Positions 1-6,511 of a stretch of DNA of 13,297 nt are shown here, piece by piece. The notes beneath the pieces were generated by a model. That model saw nothing but the letters and a program-made list of their open reading frames with translations. It made no database searches and was not told the origin of the DNA. The stretch is from an uncultured Tannerella sp. (lineage in GTDB: Bacteria > Bacteroidota > Bacteroidia > Bacteroidales > Tannerellaceae). Each line of letters opens with the position of its first letter. The stretch's first letter is position 1. The DNA lies in assembly GCA_938036405.1 (NCBI GenBank), contig CALHPT010000111.1:1-13297 (forward strand). The letters run 5' to 3'. Both the position numbers and the translations under genes were made by a program.

Positions 1-22
1 TGTGGTAGTAGTTGTAGACTCT

Positions 23-1417
23 TCAGTCGTAGTTGTAGTTGTTGTAGACGTTGTTCGTCGTGTTTTGGTAAATGTTTCCGTTGATGGTGGGCACCCAGAA
101 GGTGATCGTCTCGCCCGCCGGGAGTGTCTCTTTGATTGTCACTTCAATCCTTTTCGGTTTACCCACGGCAGCGGGTTTCTTGATGCCGAATCGCTCCTGA
201 TAGTAGGGGGCGTTGCTGAGCGACTCTTGTTGTACTATGTCAGCCAGTGGGACCGTCTTTCGCAGCCCGCTGCCGATCTGCACGTAGACGTTGCTCGCCA
301 GGTCTATATAGTTGTAACTGCCGTAGCACCCGAGGTTGAATTTGGCCTCCTTGGCCGGGCCGCCATTGTTGCGAAAGACAGTCTTGAGGGCCGTCACCGT
401 CGTGCCGTCCATGTTGATGTTCTTTTGAGCGATGGCCGCATCCGCGGGGTAGGGCGTGGCGTAGTTCGTGCTTACGTGCACCATATGCGGCAGGGTGGGG
501 ACGGGGAAGACGAGCTGCACGGTGCTGCCCGGGTTGGACGTGCAGGACGTGGCGCCGGAGGGGAACTGCACGGCGGTGGAGACGATATGTCCGCCGACGC
601 CCGTCGAGGCGCCCGTGAAGGTGACCACGGTGGCGTTCGTTTGGTCGATCTGATTGCCGGTGCCCAGCATGGCGGGCGTGACGTCGAAGGTGTATGTGCT
701 TCCGCCGCCCCCGGCCGGGGTTACGGTCGGCGTCACGGCCGCGCCTTTCACTTTGAAGTTGGTGAGCGTCGTGGTTGCGTCGGGTGTGGTGAACGAGATG
801 CGGGCCGAGGAGGCCTTGTCCACCGTTGTGGCTTTCAGATAATAGGTGATGGTCTGTGTTTGAGTCTGCGAGGTGAAGTTCACCACGGCCTGTTGCGGTG
901 TGAGCGTGAGGATGGGCTGCACGATGTTGGCCTGAACCGCCTTTGTGCCGTTGGGCACGGCTGTGCCGCCCGATTGTACCTCCACGCCGAACGATACGGC
1001 CGCCGGCGAGACGCACGTTGCGGCCTTGACCTTCAGGTGAAACTCTTTCTCTTGGTTGAGCGGCAGTTTGCCGTTGCCACCGACGGTGAGTGTAAGCACC
1101 GACCCAACGAGGTTTTCCGACAGGGTGATGCCGGGCGAGATGGGCGTCGCGCTCCCCGCTACATAGTCGATTCCGGCCGGCAGGGTGACGACGATGGTGG
1201 CGTTGCTGATGTCGCTCCCCAGCGCCGCGAGGCGGATGCGGAGCGTGCGTTCACTCTCGAGTGTGACGACACGGTCGTTGTCGAGCGACGGGTATCCCGA
1301 CGACCAGTGTACGGTTTGTGCCCAGGCCGTCTGACCCCCGAGCAATAGGCTGAGCACCATCAATAGGTGCATCATTTTTGGAGCATGGCTCCAGTTCATA
1401 GTATACTTTTGCTTCAT
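23..1417 (-). CDS. Secreted surface protein with DUF11-like beta-sandwich repeats (464 aa)
   Basis: The product begins with a signal peptide: a basic start (MKQKYT...HAPK), a hydrophobic core (MMHLLMVLSLLLGG) and a likely cleavage site AWA|Q near residue 34. The rest is Thr/Val/Asn-rich with alternating beta-strand patterns, for example LRIRLAALGSDISNATIVVT followed by a TLPAGIDYVAGS-type turn. This resembles the DUF11/conserved-repeat beta-sandwiches of large bacterial surface proteins; that is a fold-level impression, not an identification. I chose ATG 1415-1417 because the longer frame starts at a TTG (1444) that lies inside the -10-like element of the promoter and so should not be transcribed. 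The C-terminus ends abruptly in an Asn/Tyr-rich run (NNVYNNYNYD) at TGA 23-25. In the next frame the same DNA encodes a Thr-rich tail that stays open to the window edge, so the gene may be frameshifted or the true end may lie outside. Export is well supported; the function is unknown. Confidence 0.65.
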   Translation of the reverse strand: MKQKYTMNWSHAPKMMHLLMVLSLLLGGQTAWAQTVHWSSGYPSLDNDRVVTLESERTLRIRLAALGSDISNATIVVTLPAGIDYVAGSATPISPGITLSENLVGSVLTLTVGGNGKLPLNQEKEFHLKVKAATCVSPAAVSFGVEVQSGGTAVPNGTKAVQANIVQPILTLTPQQAVVNFTSQTQTQTITYYLKATTVDKASSARISFTTPDATTTLTNFKVKGAAVTPTVTPAGGGGSTYTFDVTPAMLGTGNQIDQTNATVVTFTGASTGVGGHIVSTAVQFPSGATSCTSNPGSTVQLVFPVPTLPHMVHVSTNYATPYPADAAIAQKNINMDGTTVTALKTVFRNNGGPAKEAKFNLGCYGSYNYIDLASNVYVQIGSGLRKTVPLADIVQQESLSNAPYYQERFGIKKPAAVGKPKRIEVTIKETLPAGETITFWVPTINGNIYQNTTNNVYNNYNYD

Positions 1418-1441
1418 TCTTGATGTATTTAAAATCAGAGA

Positions 1442-1473
1442 CAAACATACGTCCGTTCTCCCTCTCTTACAAA
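1442..1473 (-). promoter_or_regulatory. Bacteroidetes-type promoter of the surface-protein gene
   Basis: On the minus strand TTTG (plus 1470-1473) is followed by a 20-nt spacer and TATGTTTG (plus 1442-1449). This fits the Bacteroidetes -33 TTTG / -7 TAnnTTTG consensus with its usual 19-21 nt spacing. Transcription would start near 1435, leaving a leader of about 18 nt before the ATG at 1417. The promoter rules out the upstream TTG start of the longer reading frame. Confidence 0.7.
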
Positions 1474-1574
1474 TAGACTATGCTTGAAAAGGGTCGGTCG
1501 CAATCTTCCCAATAGAGCTTTTTATGCGCAAATCGCAGATTCTAACCTGGTAAATGTCCGTCTTACCCCTCCGA

Positions 1575-1910
1575 TATTAACTCGCAAGGTTGCTGCTTAA
1601 TATCTACAGTGTCGATATTAAATTACTGGGTTGTTACTTAATATCGACAGTGTATATTATTAACCTGCAAGGTTGTGAGTTAATATCGACAGTGTATGTT
1701 GTTAACCTGCAAGGTTGTTACTTAATATCGACAGTGTATGTTATTAACCCGCAAGGTTGCTGCTTAATATCGATAGTGCATGTTATTAACCCGCAAGGTT
1801 GTGAGTTAATATCGACAGTGTATATTATTAACTAACAAGATTGCTGCTTAATATTGACAGTGTATGTTATTAACTCGCAAGCTTATGGCTTATGATTGAC
1901 GGTGTAGATT
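1575..1910. repeat. 42-bp tandem array, 8 units (array 1)
   Basis: The GCAAGG core, or its variant, recurs at 1584, about 1626, 1667, 1709, 1751, 1793, 1835 and 1877. Every step is 42 bp except the first, which is 41. The unit reads ACAGTGTATGTTATTAAC, then a variable dinucleotide, GCAAGGTTG, a variable 3-4 nt window and TTAATATCG. The variable window takes three main forms (CTGC, TTAC, TGAG) in no simple order, while its flanks hold nearly constant. The outer units decay (ACGGTGTAGATT at the right end). There are no unique spacers, so it is not a CRISPR array. All frames through it are open because 42 is divisible by three; I do not treat it as coding. The same framework occurs inverted in the array at 7615-7977. 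Confidence 0.9.
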
Positions 1911-2117
1911 GGGCATACTACTGGGGCTGTAAGTGGCGTTTAGGGTTGTGTTTCCCTGCGGGCAGGGGCGGGGTATAGAAATGTACGCCCCCAGGCGGGG
2001 CTAACAGGGCCGAAAGCAGGTGCTGCGGGGCGCGATGCGCGTATATAATAATAGGTATAGGCGGACGGGGATTCGCCCGCCATCCATCACCCCTCATAGG
2101 GCCCCGCTTCATTCGGA

Positions 2118-2125
2118 TACTTTTG
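2118..2125 (+). promoter_or_regulatory. Candidate -7 element for the ADP-ribosylglycohydrolase gene
   Basis: TACTTTTG matches the Bacteroidetes TAnnTTTG box 53 nt before the ATG at 2179. No clear TTTG lies 19-21 nt further upstream, so only half of the promoter is recognisable. A purine-rich AAAGGAAAA precedes the start codon and may help ribosome binding. Confidence 0.4.
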
Positions 2126-2178
2126 CGGGGTAAAACAGGAGGCCATCCCCTCCATCAAGACAGAAAGGAAAACGAATC

Positions 2179-2964
2179 ATGTTAGGAGCTATCGTAGGCG
2201 ACATTGTGGGGTCGCGATTTGAGTTTAATAACACGCACCGGACGGACTTTGAGCTGTTCACGCCCGAGTGTGGATTTACGGACGACACGGTCTGCACGGT
2301 GGCCGTGGCCGACGCATTGCTGCGCGGCGTAGATTTTGGGCCGACGCTCCACAGCTGGTGTCGCCGCTACCCGTATCCCACGGGCGGTTACGGCGGACGC
2401 TTCCGGCAGTGGGTGGCCTCGGACGATCCGCAGCCGTACCGCAGTTTCGGCAACGGCTCGGGCATGCGTGTCTCGCCGTGCGGGTGGATCGACGGGCCGA
2501 TGGACGATGTGCTGGAGGCGGCCCGGCAGTCTGCGGCCTGCACCCACAACCACCCGGAGGGGATCAAGGGTGCGCAGTGCATTGCCGAGTGTATTCGCAC
2601 CCTGCGCGACGGCGGCGGACGTGAGGCGGTGCGCACCATCGCCACCACGCGCTACGGCTACGACGTCAGCGCGACGTGCGACGAGATCCGCCGGACGAAC
2701 CGTTTCGACGAGACGTGTCAGGTCACTGTGCCGCAGTCCATCGTCTGCTTTTTGGAGAGCACCGACTTCGAGCAGGCCGTGCGCCTGGCCATCTCCATCG
2801 GCGGCGACAGCGACACGATCGCAGCCATGACGGGCAGCCTGGCCGAGGCCTTCTACGGCATCCCCGACGCCATCGCCCGGCAGGCCTTGGCGTGCCTGAC
2901 GCAGGAGATGCGCGACGTGGTCATACCGTTCATCGCCCAGCGCCCCGTCCCTCTGATCCGCTGA
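2179..2964 (+). CDS. ADP-ribosylglycohydrolase family protein (261 aa)
   Basis: The protein belongs to the DraG/ARH family, Mg2+-dependent enzymes that release ADP-ribose from modified proteins or related substrates. Family landmarks are in order: the N-terminal GAIVGDIVGSRFE (residues 3-15), the metal-binding TDDT (34-37), GNGSGMR (91-97, the family's NGxxMR-like segment), HNH (123-125) and the C-terminal metal-binding GGDSDT (208-213). The length is normal for a stand-alone enzyme. It has no signal peptide, so it should be cytoplasmic. It starts 54 nt downstream of a -7-like TACTTTTG box and is followed 44 nt later by rfbC on the same strand, so the two may be co-transcribed. No ADP-ribosyltransferase partner is visible nearby, and the substrate cannot be read from sequence. 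The family call is firm. Confidence 0.9.
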   Translation: MLGAIVGDIVGSRFEFNNTHRTDFELFTPECGFTDDTVCTVAVADALLRGVDFGPTLHSWCRRYPYPTGGYGGRFRQWVASDDPQPYRSFGNGSGMRVSPCGWIDGPMDDVLEAARQSAACTHNHPEGIKGAQCIAECIRTLRDGGGREAVRTIATTRYGYDVSATCDEIRRTNRFDETCQVTVPQSIVCFLESTDFEQAVRLAISIGGDSDTIAAMTGSLAEAFYGIPDAIARQALACLTQEMRDVVIPFIAQRPVPLIR

Positions 2965-3008
2965 ACCCCGCTTTCTTTGCCCCCCGAATCATCGAATCTC
3001 AAGAATCA

Positions 3009-3554
3009 ATGGACTATATAGAGACGCATATCCCCGGCGTGTGGATCCTGGAGCCGAAGGTGTTTCACGACGCGCGGGGGTATTTTATGGAAGCATACAA
3101 GCAGCCGGATTTTGAGGCTCACATCGGGCCGACACACTTCATTCAGGACAACGAATCGTGCTCCTCGCGCGGCGTGCTGCGCGGCATGCACTATCAATTG
3201 GCACCCTACGCACAGGCCAAGCTGGTGCGCGTGATTGTCGGCACGGTGGTGGACGTGGCCGTAGATATCCGCCGCGGATCGCCCACGTTCGGGCAATACG
3301 TGATGGTCGAGTTATCGGCCGACAACCATCGCCAGTTCTACATCCCACGCGGCTTTGCGCATGGCTTCTACGTCAAGAGCGAGACAGCCATCTTCACCTA
3401 TAAAGTCGACAACCCATACATGCCCAGCCATGAGCGCGGCTTCCGCTTCGACGATCCCGCCGTGGGCATTGATTGGGGCATCGAGGAGGCGACCTCCATC
3501 CTCACGTCCGAGAAAGACCGCGTGCTGCCCCAGCTCCGCGACGCAGAGCTATAA
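3009..3554 (+). CDS. rfbC: dTDP-4-dehydrorhamnose 3,5-epimerase (RmlC, 181 aa)
   Basis: RmlC epimerises dTDP-4-keto-6-deoxyglucose at C3 and C5, the third step toward dTDP-L-rhamnose for surface polysaccharide. The cupin protein shows the expected signatures: RGVLRGMHYQ with the catalytic His at residue 61, VDVAVDIRRGSPTFG (82-95), YIPRGFAHGF (111-120), and Tyr131 in the position of the catalytic Tyr. Its 181 residues match the family. The open frame extends far upstream, but that part lies inside the preceding gene in another frame; ATG 3009 gives the standard N-terminus (MDYIETHIPGVWILEPKVF). It follows the ADP-ribosylglycohydrolase gene by 44 nt and is separated from rfbB by 144 bp containing a terminator-like hairpin. 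The usual partner rmlA/rmlD genes are absent from the window. Confidence 0.95.
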   Translation: MDYIETHIPGVWILEPKVFHDARGYFMEAYKQPDFEAHIGPTHFIQDNESCSSRGVLRGMHYQLAPYAQAKLVRVIVGTVVDVAVDIRRGSPTFGQYVMVELSADNHRQFYIPRGFAHGFYVKSETAIFTYKVDNPYMPSHERGFRFDDPAVGIDWGIEEATSILTSEKDRVLPQLRDAEL

Positions 3555-3564
3555 CTCCCCAGAA

Positions 3565-3601
3565 ATGTATCCGGCCAACTTCCCCGGCCTCGGCAGAGGC
3601 C
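3565..3601 (+). repeat. 37-nt dispersed element, copy A
   Basis: The segment starts ATGTATCCGGCCAACTTC and ends in the hairpin GGCCTC-ggca-GAGGCC (3586-3601). It matches 29 of 37 positions of the segment at 6162-6198, with no gaps. Among the differences, one stem pair is C-G here and G-C there, a compensatory change, and another is C-G here and T-G there. It begins 10 nt after the rfbC stop codon. Confidence 0.7.
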
Positions 3602-3615
3602 TTGATTTTCTTTTG
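3586..3615 (+). terminator. Probable rho-independent terminator after rfbC
   Basis: A six-pair GC-rich stem (GGCCTC/GAGGCC, loop GGCA) is followed at once by the T-rich run TTGATTTTCTTTTG. This is the form of an intrinsic terminator reading rightward. It would end the ADP-ribosylglycohydrolase-rfbC transcript before rfbB. The stem is short, so read-through is possible. Confidence 0.5.
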
Positions 3616-3647
3616 CTTCTTTTCTTGCATCAAGGCAAGAAAAGAAG
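3616..3647. repeat. 13-bp perfect inverted repeat in the rfbC-rfbB spacer
   Basis: CTTCTTTTCTTGC (3616-3628) pairs perfectly with GCAAGAAAAGAAG (3635-3647) around a 6-nt loop. It directly follows the terminator-like hairpin and lies 51 nt before rfbB. No U-tract follows it on either strand, so it does not look like a second terminator. It could be a transcript-stabilising structure in the rfbB leader or a dispersed intergenic repeat. Confidence 0.6.
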
Positions 3648-3698
3648 ATAGAAGTCCGCCGCCCTTTATTTTTCATTATCCTCAACCCTCTAACTATT

Positions 3699-4850
3699 AT
3701 GCATACTTACCTAATCACCGGCGGAGCCGGATTCATTGGCGCCAACTTCGTGAAGTATATGTTGGCCACCCACACGGACGCGCAGCTGATCGTCCTCGAC
3801 CTACTCACCTATGCCGGCAATGTGCACACGATCGAAAGCGACATCGACGGGGTGCGTTGCCACTTCGTCAAAGGCGACATCGGCGATCGCGCACTTGTGG
3901 AAAGCCTCTTTGAGAAGTACCCCATCGACTGTGTCGTCAACTTCGCCGCCGAGAGTCACGTCGACCGTAGCATCGAAGACCCGCAGCTCTTCCTCATGAC
4001 TAACATCCTCGGTACGCAGAACCTGCTCAACGCCGCCCGTAAGGCGTGGACCACCGGACGCGATGCGACGGGTTACCCGACGTGGCGCTCCGGCGTACGT
4101 TTCCATCAAGTCTCTACCGACGAAGTCTACGGTAGCCTCGGCCCCGACGGTTTCTTCACCGAGACGACTCCGCTGGCTCCGCACAGCCCCTACAGCGCCT
4201 CCAAGACAAGCGCCGACCTGGTGGCGATGGCCTACCACGACACCTACCGCATGCCCGTCAGCATCACCCGCTGCTCGAACAACTACGGGCCGTATCACTT
4301 CCCCGAAAAGCTGATCCCGCTCATCATAAACAACATCCTCGAGGGCAAGCAGCTGCCCGTCTACGGCGACGGGTCGAACGTTCGCGACTGGCTCTACGTC
4401 GAGGATCATTGCAAGGCCATTGACGCCGTCATCCACCGTGGTCGCGCGGGCGAGGTCTACAATGTGGGCGGACACAACGAGCGCGAGAACATCGACATCG
4501 TACGCACGATCATCCGCACCATTCGCCAACTGATGACCGAGCAACCTGCTTACCGCGACGCCCTCCGCAAACGCATCGCCGGCCCGGACGGACAGCCCAC
4601 CGTCGACTGGATCGACGACAGCCTGATCACCTTCGTCACCGACCGCCTCGGCCACGATCAGCGCTACGCCATTGACCCGACGAAGATCTCCACCGAGCTG
4701 GGTTGGCGGCCGGAGACAGACTTCGAGACGGGCATCGTCAAGACGGTGCGATGGAACCTCGAGCACCAAGACTGGATCCGTGAAGTCGTCAGCGGCGATT
4801 ACGTGGGGTATTACGAACGCATGTATGCCGGCCGCGAACTGAAGTCATGA
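3699..4850 (+). CDS. rfbB: dTDP-glucose 4,6-dehydratase (RmlB, 383 aa)
   Basis: RmlB converts dTDP-glucose to dTDP-4-keto-6-deoxyglucose with tightly bound NAD+, the second step of dTDP-rhamnose synthesis and the substrate source for RmlC. This extended-SDR enzyme shows the NAD-binding GGAGFIG (residues 8-14), the catalytic T140-D141-E142 (STDEVYG) and YSASK with Tyr165 and Lys169, then RCSNNYGPYHFPEKLIP and GDGSNVRDWLYVEDH. At 383 residues it is somewhat longer than the common ~350. The extra length lies partly in the GRDATGYPTWRSG loop (about 120-132) and in a segment near TEQPAYRDALRKRIAGPDG that precedes the usual RPGHDxRYAID-like motif (here RLGHDQRYAID). Its TGA overlaps the recR start by 4 nt, implying translational coupling. 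The function is secure. Confidence 0.96.
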   Translation: MHTYLITGGAGFIGANFVKYMLATHTDAQLIVLDLLTYAGNVHTIESDIDGVRCHFVKGDIGDRALVESLFEKYPIDCVVNFAAESHVDRSIEDPQLFLMTNILGTQNLLNAARKAWTTGRDATGYPTWRSGVRFHQVSTDEVYGSLGPDGFFTETTPLAPHSPYSASKTSADLVAMAYHDTYRMPVSITRCSNNYGPYHFPEKLIPLIINNILEGKQLPVYGDGSNVRDWLYVEDHCKAIDAVIHRGRAGEVYNVGGHNERENIDIVRTIIRTIRQLMTEQPAYRDALRKRIAGPDGQPTVDWIDDSLITFVTDRLGHDQRYAIDPTKISTELGWRPETDFETGIVKTVRWNLEHQDWIREVVSGDYVGYYERMYAGRELKS

Positions 4851-5464
4851 ATCGCGCCTATCCCTCCACGCTCCTTGAGAACGCCGTCGACGAGCTGTCG
4901 GCGCTGCCCGGCGTCGGTCGAAAGACGGCGCTGCGGCTCTCGCTTTACCTGCTCCGCCGCGAGCCGGAGTACGCCGAGCGACTCGGCACGGCGCTTCAGG
5001 CCTTGCGTCGCGACGTGAAGTATTGCCGCACGTGCCACAACATCTGCGACACGGACCTCTGCGACATCTGCGCCGATACGTCGCGCGACCGCTCGACGGT
5101 CTGCGTGGTGGAGAACGTGAAGGACGTGATGACGGTCGAGAATACGGCGCAGTTTCGCGGCCTCTACCACGTTCTCGGTGGCATCATCTCGCCCATTGAC
5201 GGCATCGGCCCGGCCGATTTGGAGATCGACAGTTTGGTGAAGCGTGTGGCGGAGGGTGAGGTGCGCGAGGTGGTGCTGGCGCTCAGCACGACGATGGAGG
5301 GCGACACGACGAACTTCTTCATCTACCGCAAGCTCTCGGCCTATCCCGTCCGTGTGACGGTCATCGCGCGCGGCGTCTCCATCGGCGACGAATTGGAGTA
5401 CGCCGACGAGGTGACGCTCGGCCGCTCCATCCTCAACCGTGTAGAGTTCAACGATGCGATATGA
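4847..5464 (+). CDS. recR: Recombination mediator RecR (205 aa)
   Basis: RecR works with RecO (and RecF) to load RecA onto SSB-coated single-stranded DNA at gaps and stalled forks. The family layout is complete: an N-terminal helix-hairpin-helix with LPGVGRKTALR (20-30), a four-Cys zinc finger (C60, C63, C72, C75), then a Toprim domain from about residue 83 (VCVVENVKDVM) through GGIISPIDGIGPADLEI and ALSTTMEGDTTNFFI to the ARGVSIGDELEYADEVTLGRA-type C-terminal motif (here ending GRS). The length is standard. The ATG sits in the ATGA overlap with rfbB, and an HAD phosphatase gene follows after 3 nt. A DNA-repair gene coupled to a sugar-nucleotide gene suggests shared transcription rather than shared function. 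Confidence 0.96.
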   Translation: MNRAYPSTLLENAVDELSALPGVGRKTALRLSLYLLRREPEYAERLGTALQALRRDVKYCRTCHNICDTDLCDICADTSRDRSTVCVVENVKDVMTVENTAQFRGLYHVLGGIISPIDGIGPADLEIDSLVKRVAEGEVREVVLALSTTMEGDTTNFFIYRKLSAYPVRVTVIARGVSIGDELEYADEVTLGRSILNRVEFNDAI

Positions 5465-5467
5465 CCT

Positions 5468-6127
5468 ATGCCCATCCAACTGATCATCCTCGATTTTGAC
5501 GGCACACTGGCCGACACGCGTGACAACATCGTCCGCACCCTGCAAGCCTCCATGCATCAGCTCGGTCTGCCCGTGGCCGACGAGGCGGCCTGTGCCAGCA
5601 CCATCGGCCTGAAGCTCAATGACGCCTGCCGGCATCTCTATCCCGACGGCCCGGCCGACCTCGCCGACCGCTTTGTGGAGACGTACCGCGAGATCTTCTT
5701 CCGCAACAAGGAGTCGCTCGTGCCGGCCCCCTTCCCCCACGTCCTCTCGACACTCCGGCAGCTGCGGGAGCGGGGCGTGGTGCTGACCATTGCCTCGTCG
5801 CGGGGCACGGGGTCGCTGCAGGCCTTTATCGACGCAATGGGGCTGAGGGACTGCATCTCGTACGTGCTCGGTGCCGACAGCGTGGAGCATACCAAGCCCC
5901 ACCCCGAACCCGTGCTCCGGACGCTCTGCGAGACGGGCATCGACACGGCACACACGCTGGTGGTGGGCGACATGCCTGTGGATATCCTCATGGGGCGTAA
6001 CGCCGGTGTCCAGACTTGCGGCGTCACGTACGGCAATGCCACGCGCGACCAGCTGCAAGCCGCCGGCGCCGACTTCCTGATCGATGACTTTGCCGAGCTG
6101 GGTGTCTACGGATCCACACAGGTTTAA
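5468..6127 (+). CDS. HAD-superfamily hydrolase, phosphoglycolate-phosphatase-like (219 aa)
   Basis: All four HAD motifs are present: motif I DFDGTLADT with nucleophile Asp9 and Asp11, motif II TIAS (Ser110), motif III Lys143 (HTKPHPEPV) and motif IV GDMPVD with Asp168 and Asp172. A helical C1-type cap occupies roughly residues 16-85. This is the phosphoglycolate phosphatase/pyrophosphatase PpaX-like subgroup, soluble and Mg2+-dependent. The exact substrate cannot be told: phosphoglycolate, pyrophosphate and sugar phosphates are all possible. It begins 3 nt after the recR stop and is the last gene of the rightward group before the convergent hairpin at 6241-6279. Confidence 0.88.
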   Translation: MPIQLIILDFDGTLADTRDNIVRTLQASMHQLGLPVADEAACASTIGLKLNDACRHLYPDGPADLADRFVETYREIFFRNKESLVPAPFPHVLSTLRQLRERGVVLTIASSRGTGSLQAFIDAMGLRDCISYVLGADSVEHTKPHPEPVLRTLCETGIDTAHTLVVGDMPVDILMGRNAGVQTCGVTYGNATRDQLQAAGADFLIDDFAELGVYGSTQV

Positions 6128-6161
6128 TTGCCATTCAAATTCGGCCCCAAGCGGTACGATC

Positions 6162-6198
6162 ATGTACCCGGCCATATTCGCCGGCGTTCGCAGACGCC
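6162..6198 (+). repeat. 37-nt dispersed element, copy B
   Basis: ATGTACCCGGCCATATTC, then a hairpin GGCGTT-cgca-GACGCC that includes one T-G pair. It is aligned without gaps to copy A at 3565-3601 (29 of 37 identical). It begins 35 nt after the HAD gene, so both copies sit just downstream of a gene end in the same orientation. A degenerate GCCCGTATGCGATACGC palindrome (from 6195) overlaps its end and resembles the GGGCGTAT...ATACGCCC hairpins at 7467-7564. Confidence 0.65.
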
Positions 6199-6240
6199 CG
6201 TATGCGATACGCTCTACAGCCCACCGGCCATAAACAAGAA

Positions 6241-6279
6241 CAAGGGCTGCATCATGCGTAATCGATGATGCAGCCCTTG
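6241..6279 (-). terminator. Strong convergent terminator hairpin
   Basis: CAAGGGCTGCATCAT (6241-6255) is perfectly complementary to 6265-6279, a 15-bp stem with a 9-nt loop. On the minus strand it is followed by the T-rich TTGTTCTTGTTTATGG, so it fits best as the end of the hmu operon. On the plus strand only GTGTATATG follows. It lies midway between the HAD gene and the small ORF at 6307-6492 and probably limits read-through in both directions. Confidence 0.75.
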
Positions 6280-6306
6280 GTGTATATGAAGCGGTGGCGG
6301 ATTGCC

Positions 6307-6492
6307 TCATCCACCGCATGAGCGGATGAAGGCTTCCCGGCTGCTTAGGTCTATGGTGTCTGCGTATCGGCCGGCGCGCGCCGCCTCGATCGTTTCCTTG
6401 TTCGGTTCGCATTTAGCCTTTCGCCTGAGGCGTTTGAACCGTTTGGCGTCGAGAAGGAAGGCGAACGGCTTTTTCCTTTTTGCAGTTCTCAT
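6307..6492 (-). CDS. Small basic protein at the end of the hmu operon, antitoxin-tail-like (61 aa)
   Basis: This ORF starts 19 nt after the hmuV stop codon and ends 27 nt before the terminator hairpin, so it sits inside the hmu transcription unit. The first half is very basic (MRTAKRKKPFAFLLDAKRFKRLRRKAK). The second half, PNKETIEAARAGRYADTIDL followed by SSREAFIRSCGG, resembles the C-terminal toxin-binding tail of RelB-type antitoxins in Bacteroidetes (an ET.EA..G......DLSS.EAF.KS-like pattern, from memory). No toxin gene is adjacent, and the N-terminal half does not match an antitoxin DNA-binding domain that I recognise. It may be a real accessory gene, a relic of a toxin-antitoxin module or a chance frame. 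The P. gingivalis hmu operon, as I know it, ends at hmuV. Confidence 0.45.
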   Translation of the reverse strand: MRTAKRKKPFAFLLDAKRFKRLRRKAKCEPNKETIEAARAGRYADTIDLSSREAFIRSCGG

Positions 6493-6511
6493 TGATTGCC
6501 TGTATTCGCGG

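Larger units (their letters stand above)
1418..2178. other. Gene-free intergenic stretch between divergent genes
   Basis: This 761-bp spacer separates the leftward surface-protein gene from the rightward ADP-ribosylglycohydrolase gene. It holds the leftward promoter (1442-1473), an AT-rich 42-bp tandem array (about 1575-1910) and a GC-rich section (about 1920-2110) with several short inverted repeats, such as GCCCC-caggc-GGGGC and CCCTG-cggg-CAGGG. A rightward promoter candidate lies at 2118-2125. I see no convincing gene in it: the open frames across the array exist only because the repeat length is a multiple of three. Confidence 0.7.

Noticed and set aside
2..1348. A 448-residue plus-strand frame
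   Set aside because: It is antisense to the signal-peptide-bearing surface-protein gene, starts with a Val run from simple sequence and shows no domain.
1590..1835. An 81-residue open frame of 14-residue repeats (ending in VYVINPQG-like units)
   Set aside because: It is a by-product of a 42-bp repeat without stop codons in this frame. The DNA, not the protein, is what is conserved between units, and the 41-bp first unit breaks the frame phase.
1575..1910. CRISPR array
   Set aside because: The whole 42-bp unit repeats with no unique spacers, and no cas genes are present. The same holds for 7615-7977.
2676..3554. A 292-residue version of RmlC starting inside the ADP-ribosylglycohydrolase gene
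   Set aside because: The extra N-terminus is Arg/His/Pro-rich out-of-frame translation of the upstream gene. ATG 3009 gives the family-standard length.
4811..6412. A 533-residue minus-strand frame over recR and the HAD gene
   Set aside because: Both opposite-strand genes have complete catalytic motifs. The long open frame is a GC-rich mirror effect.
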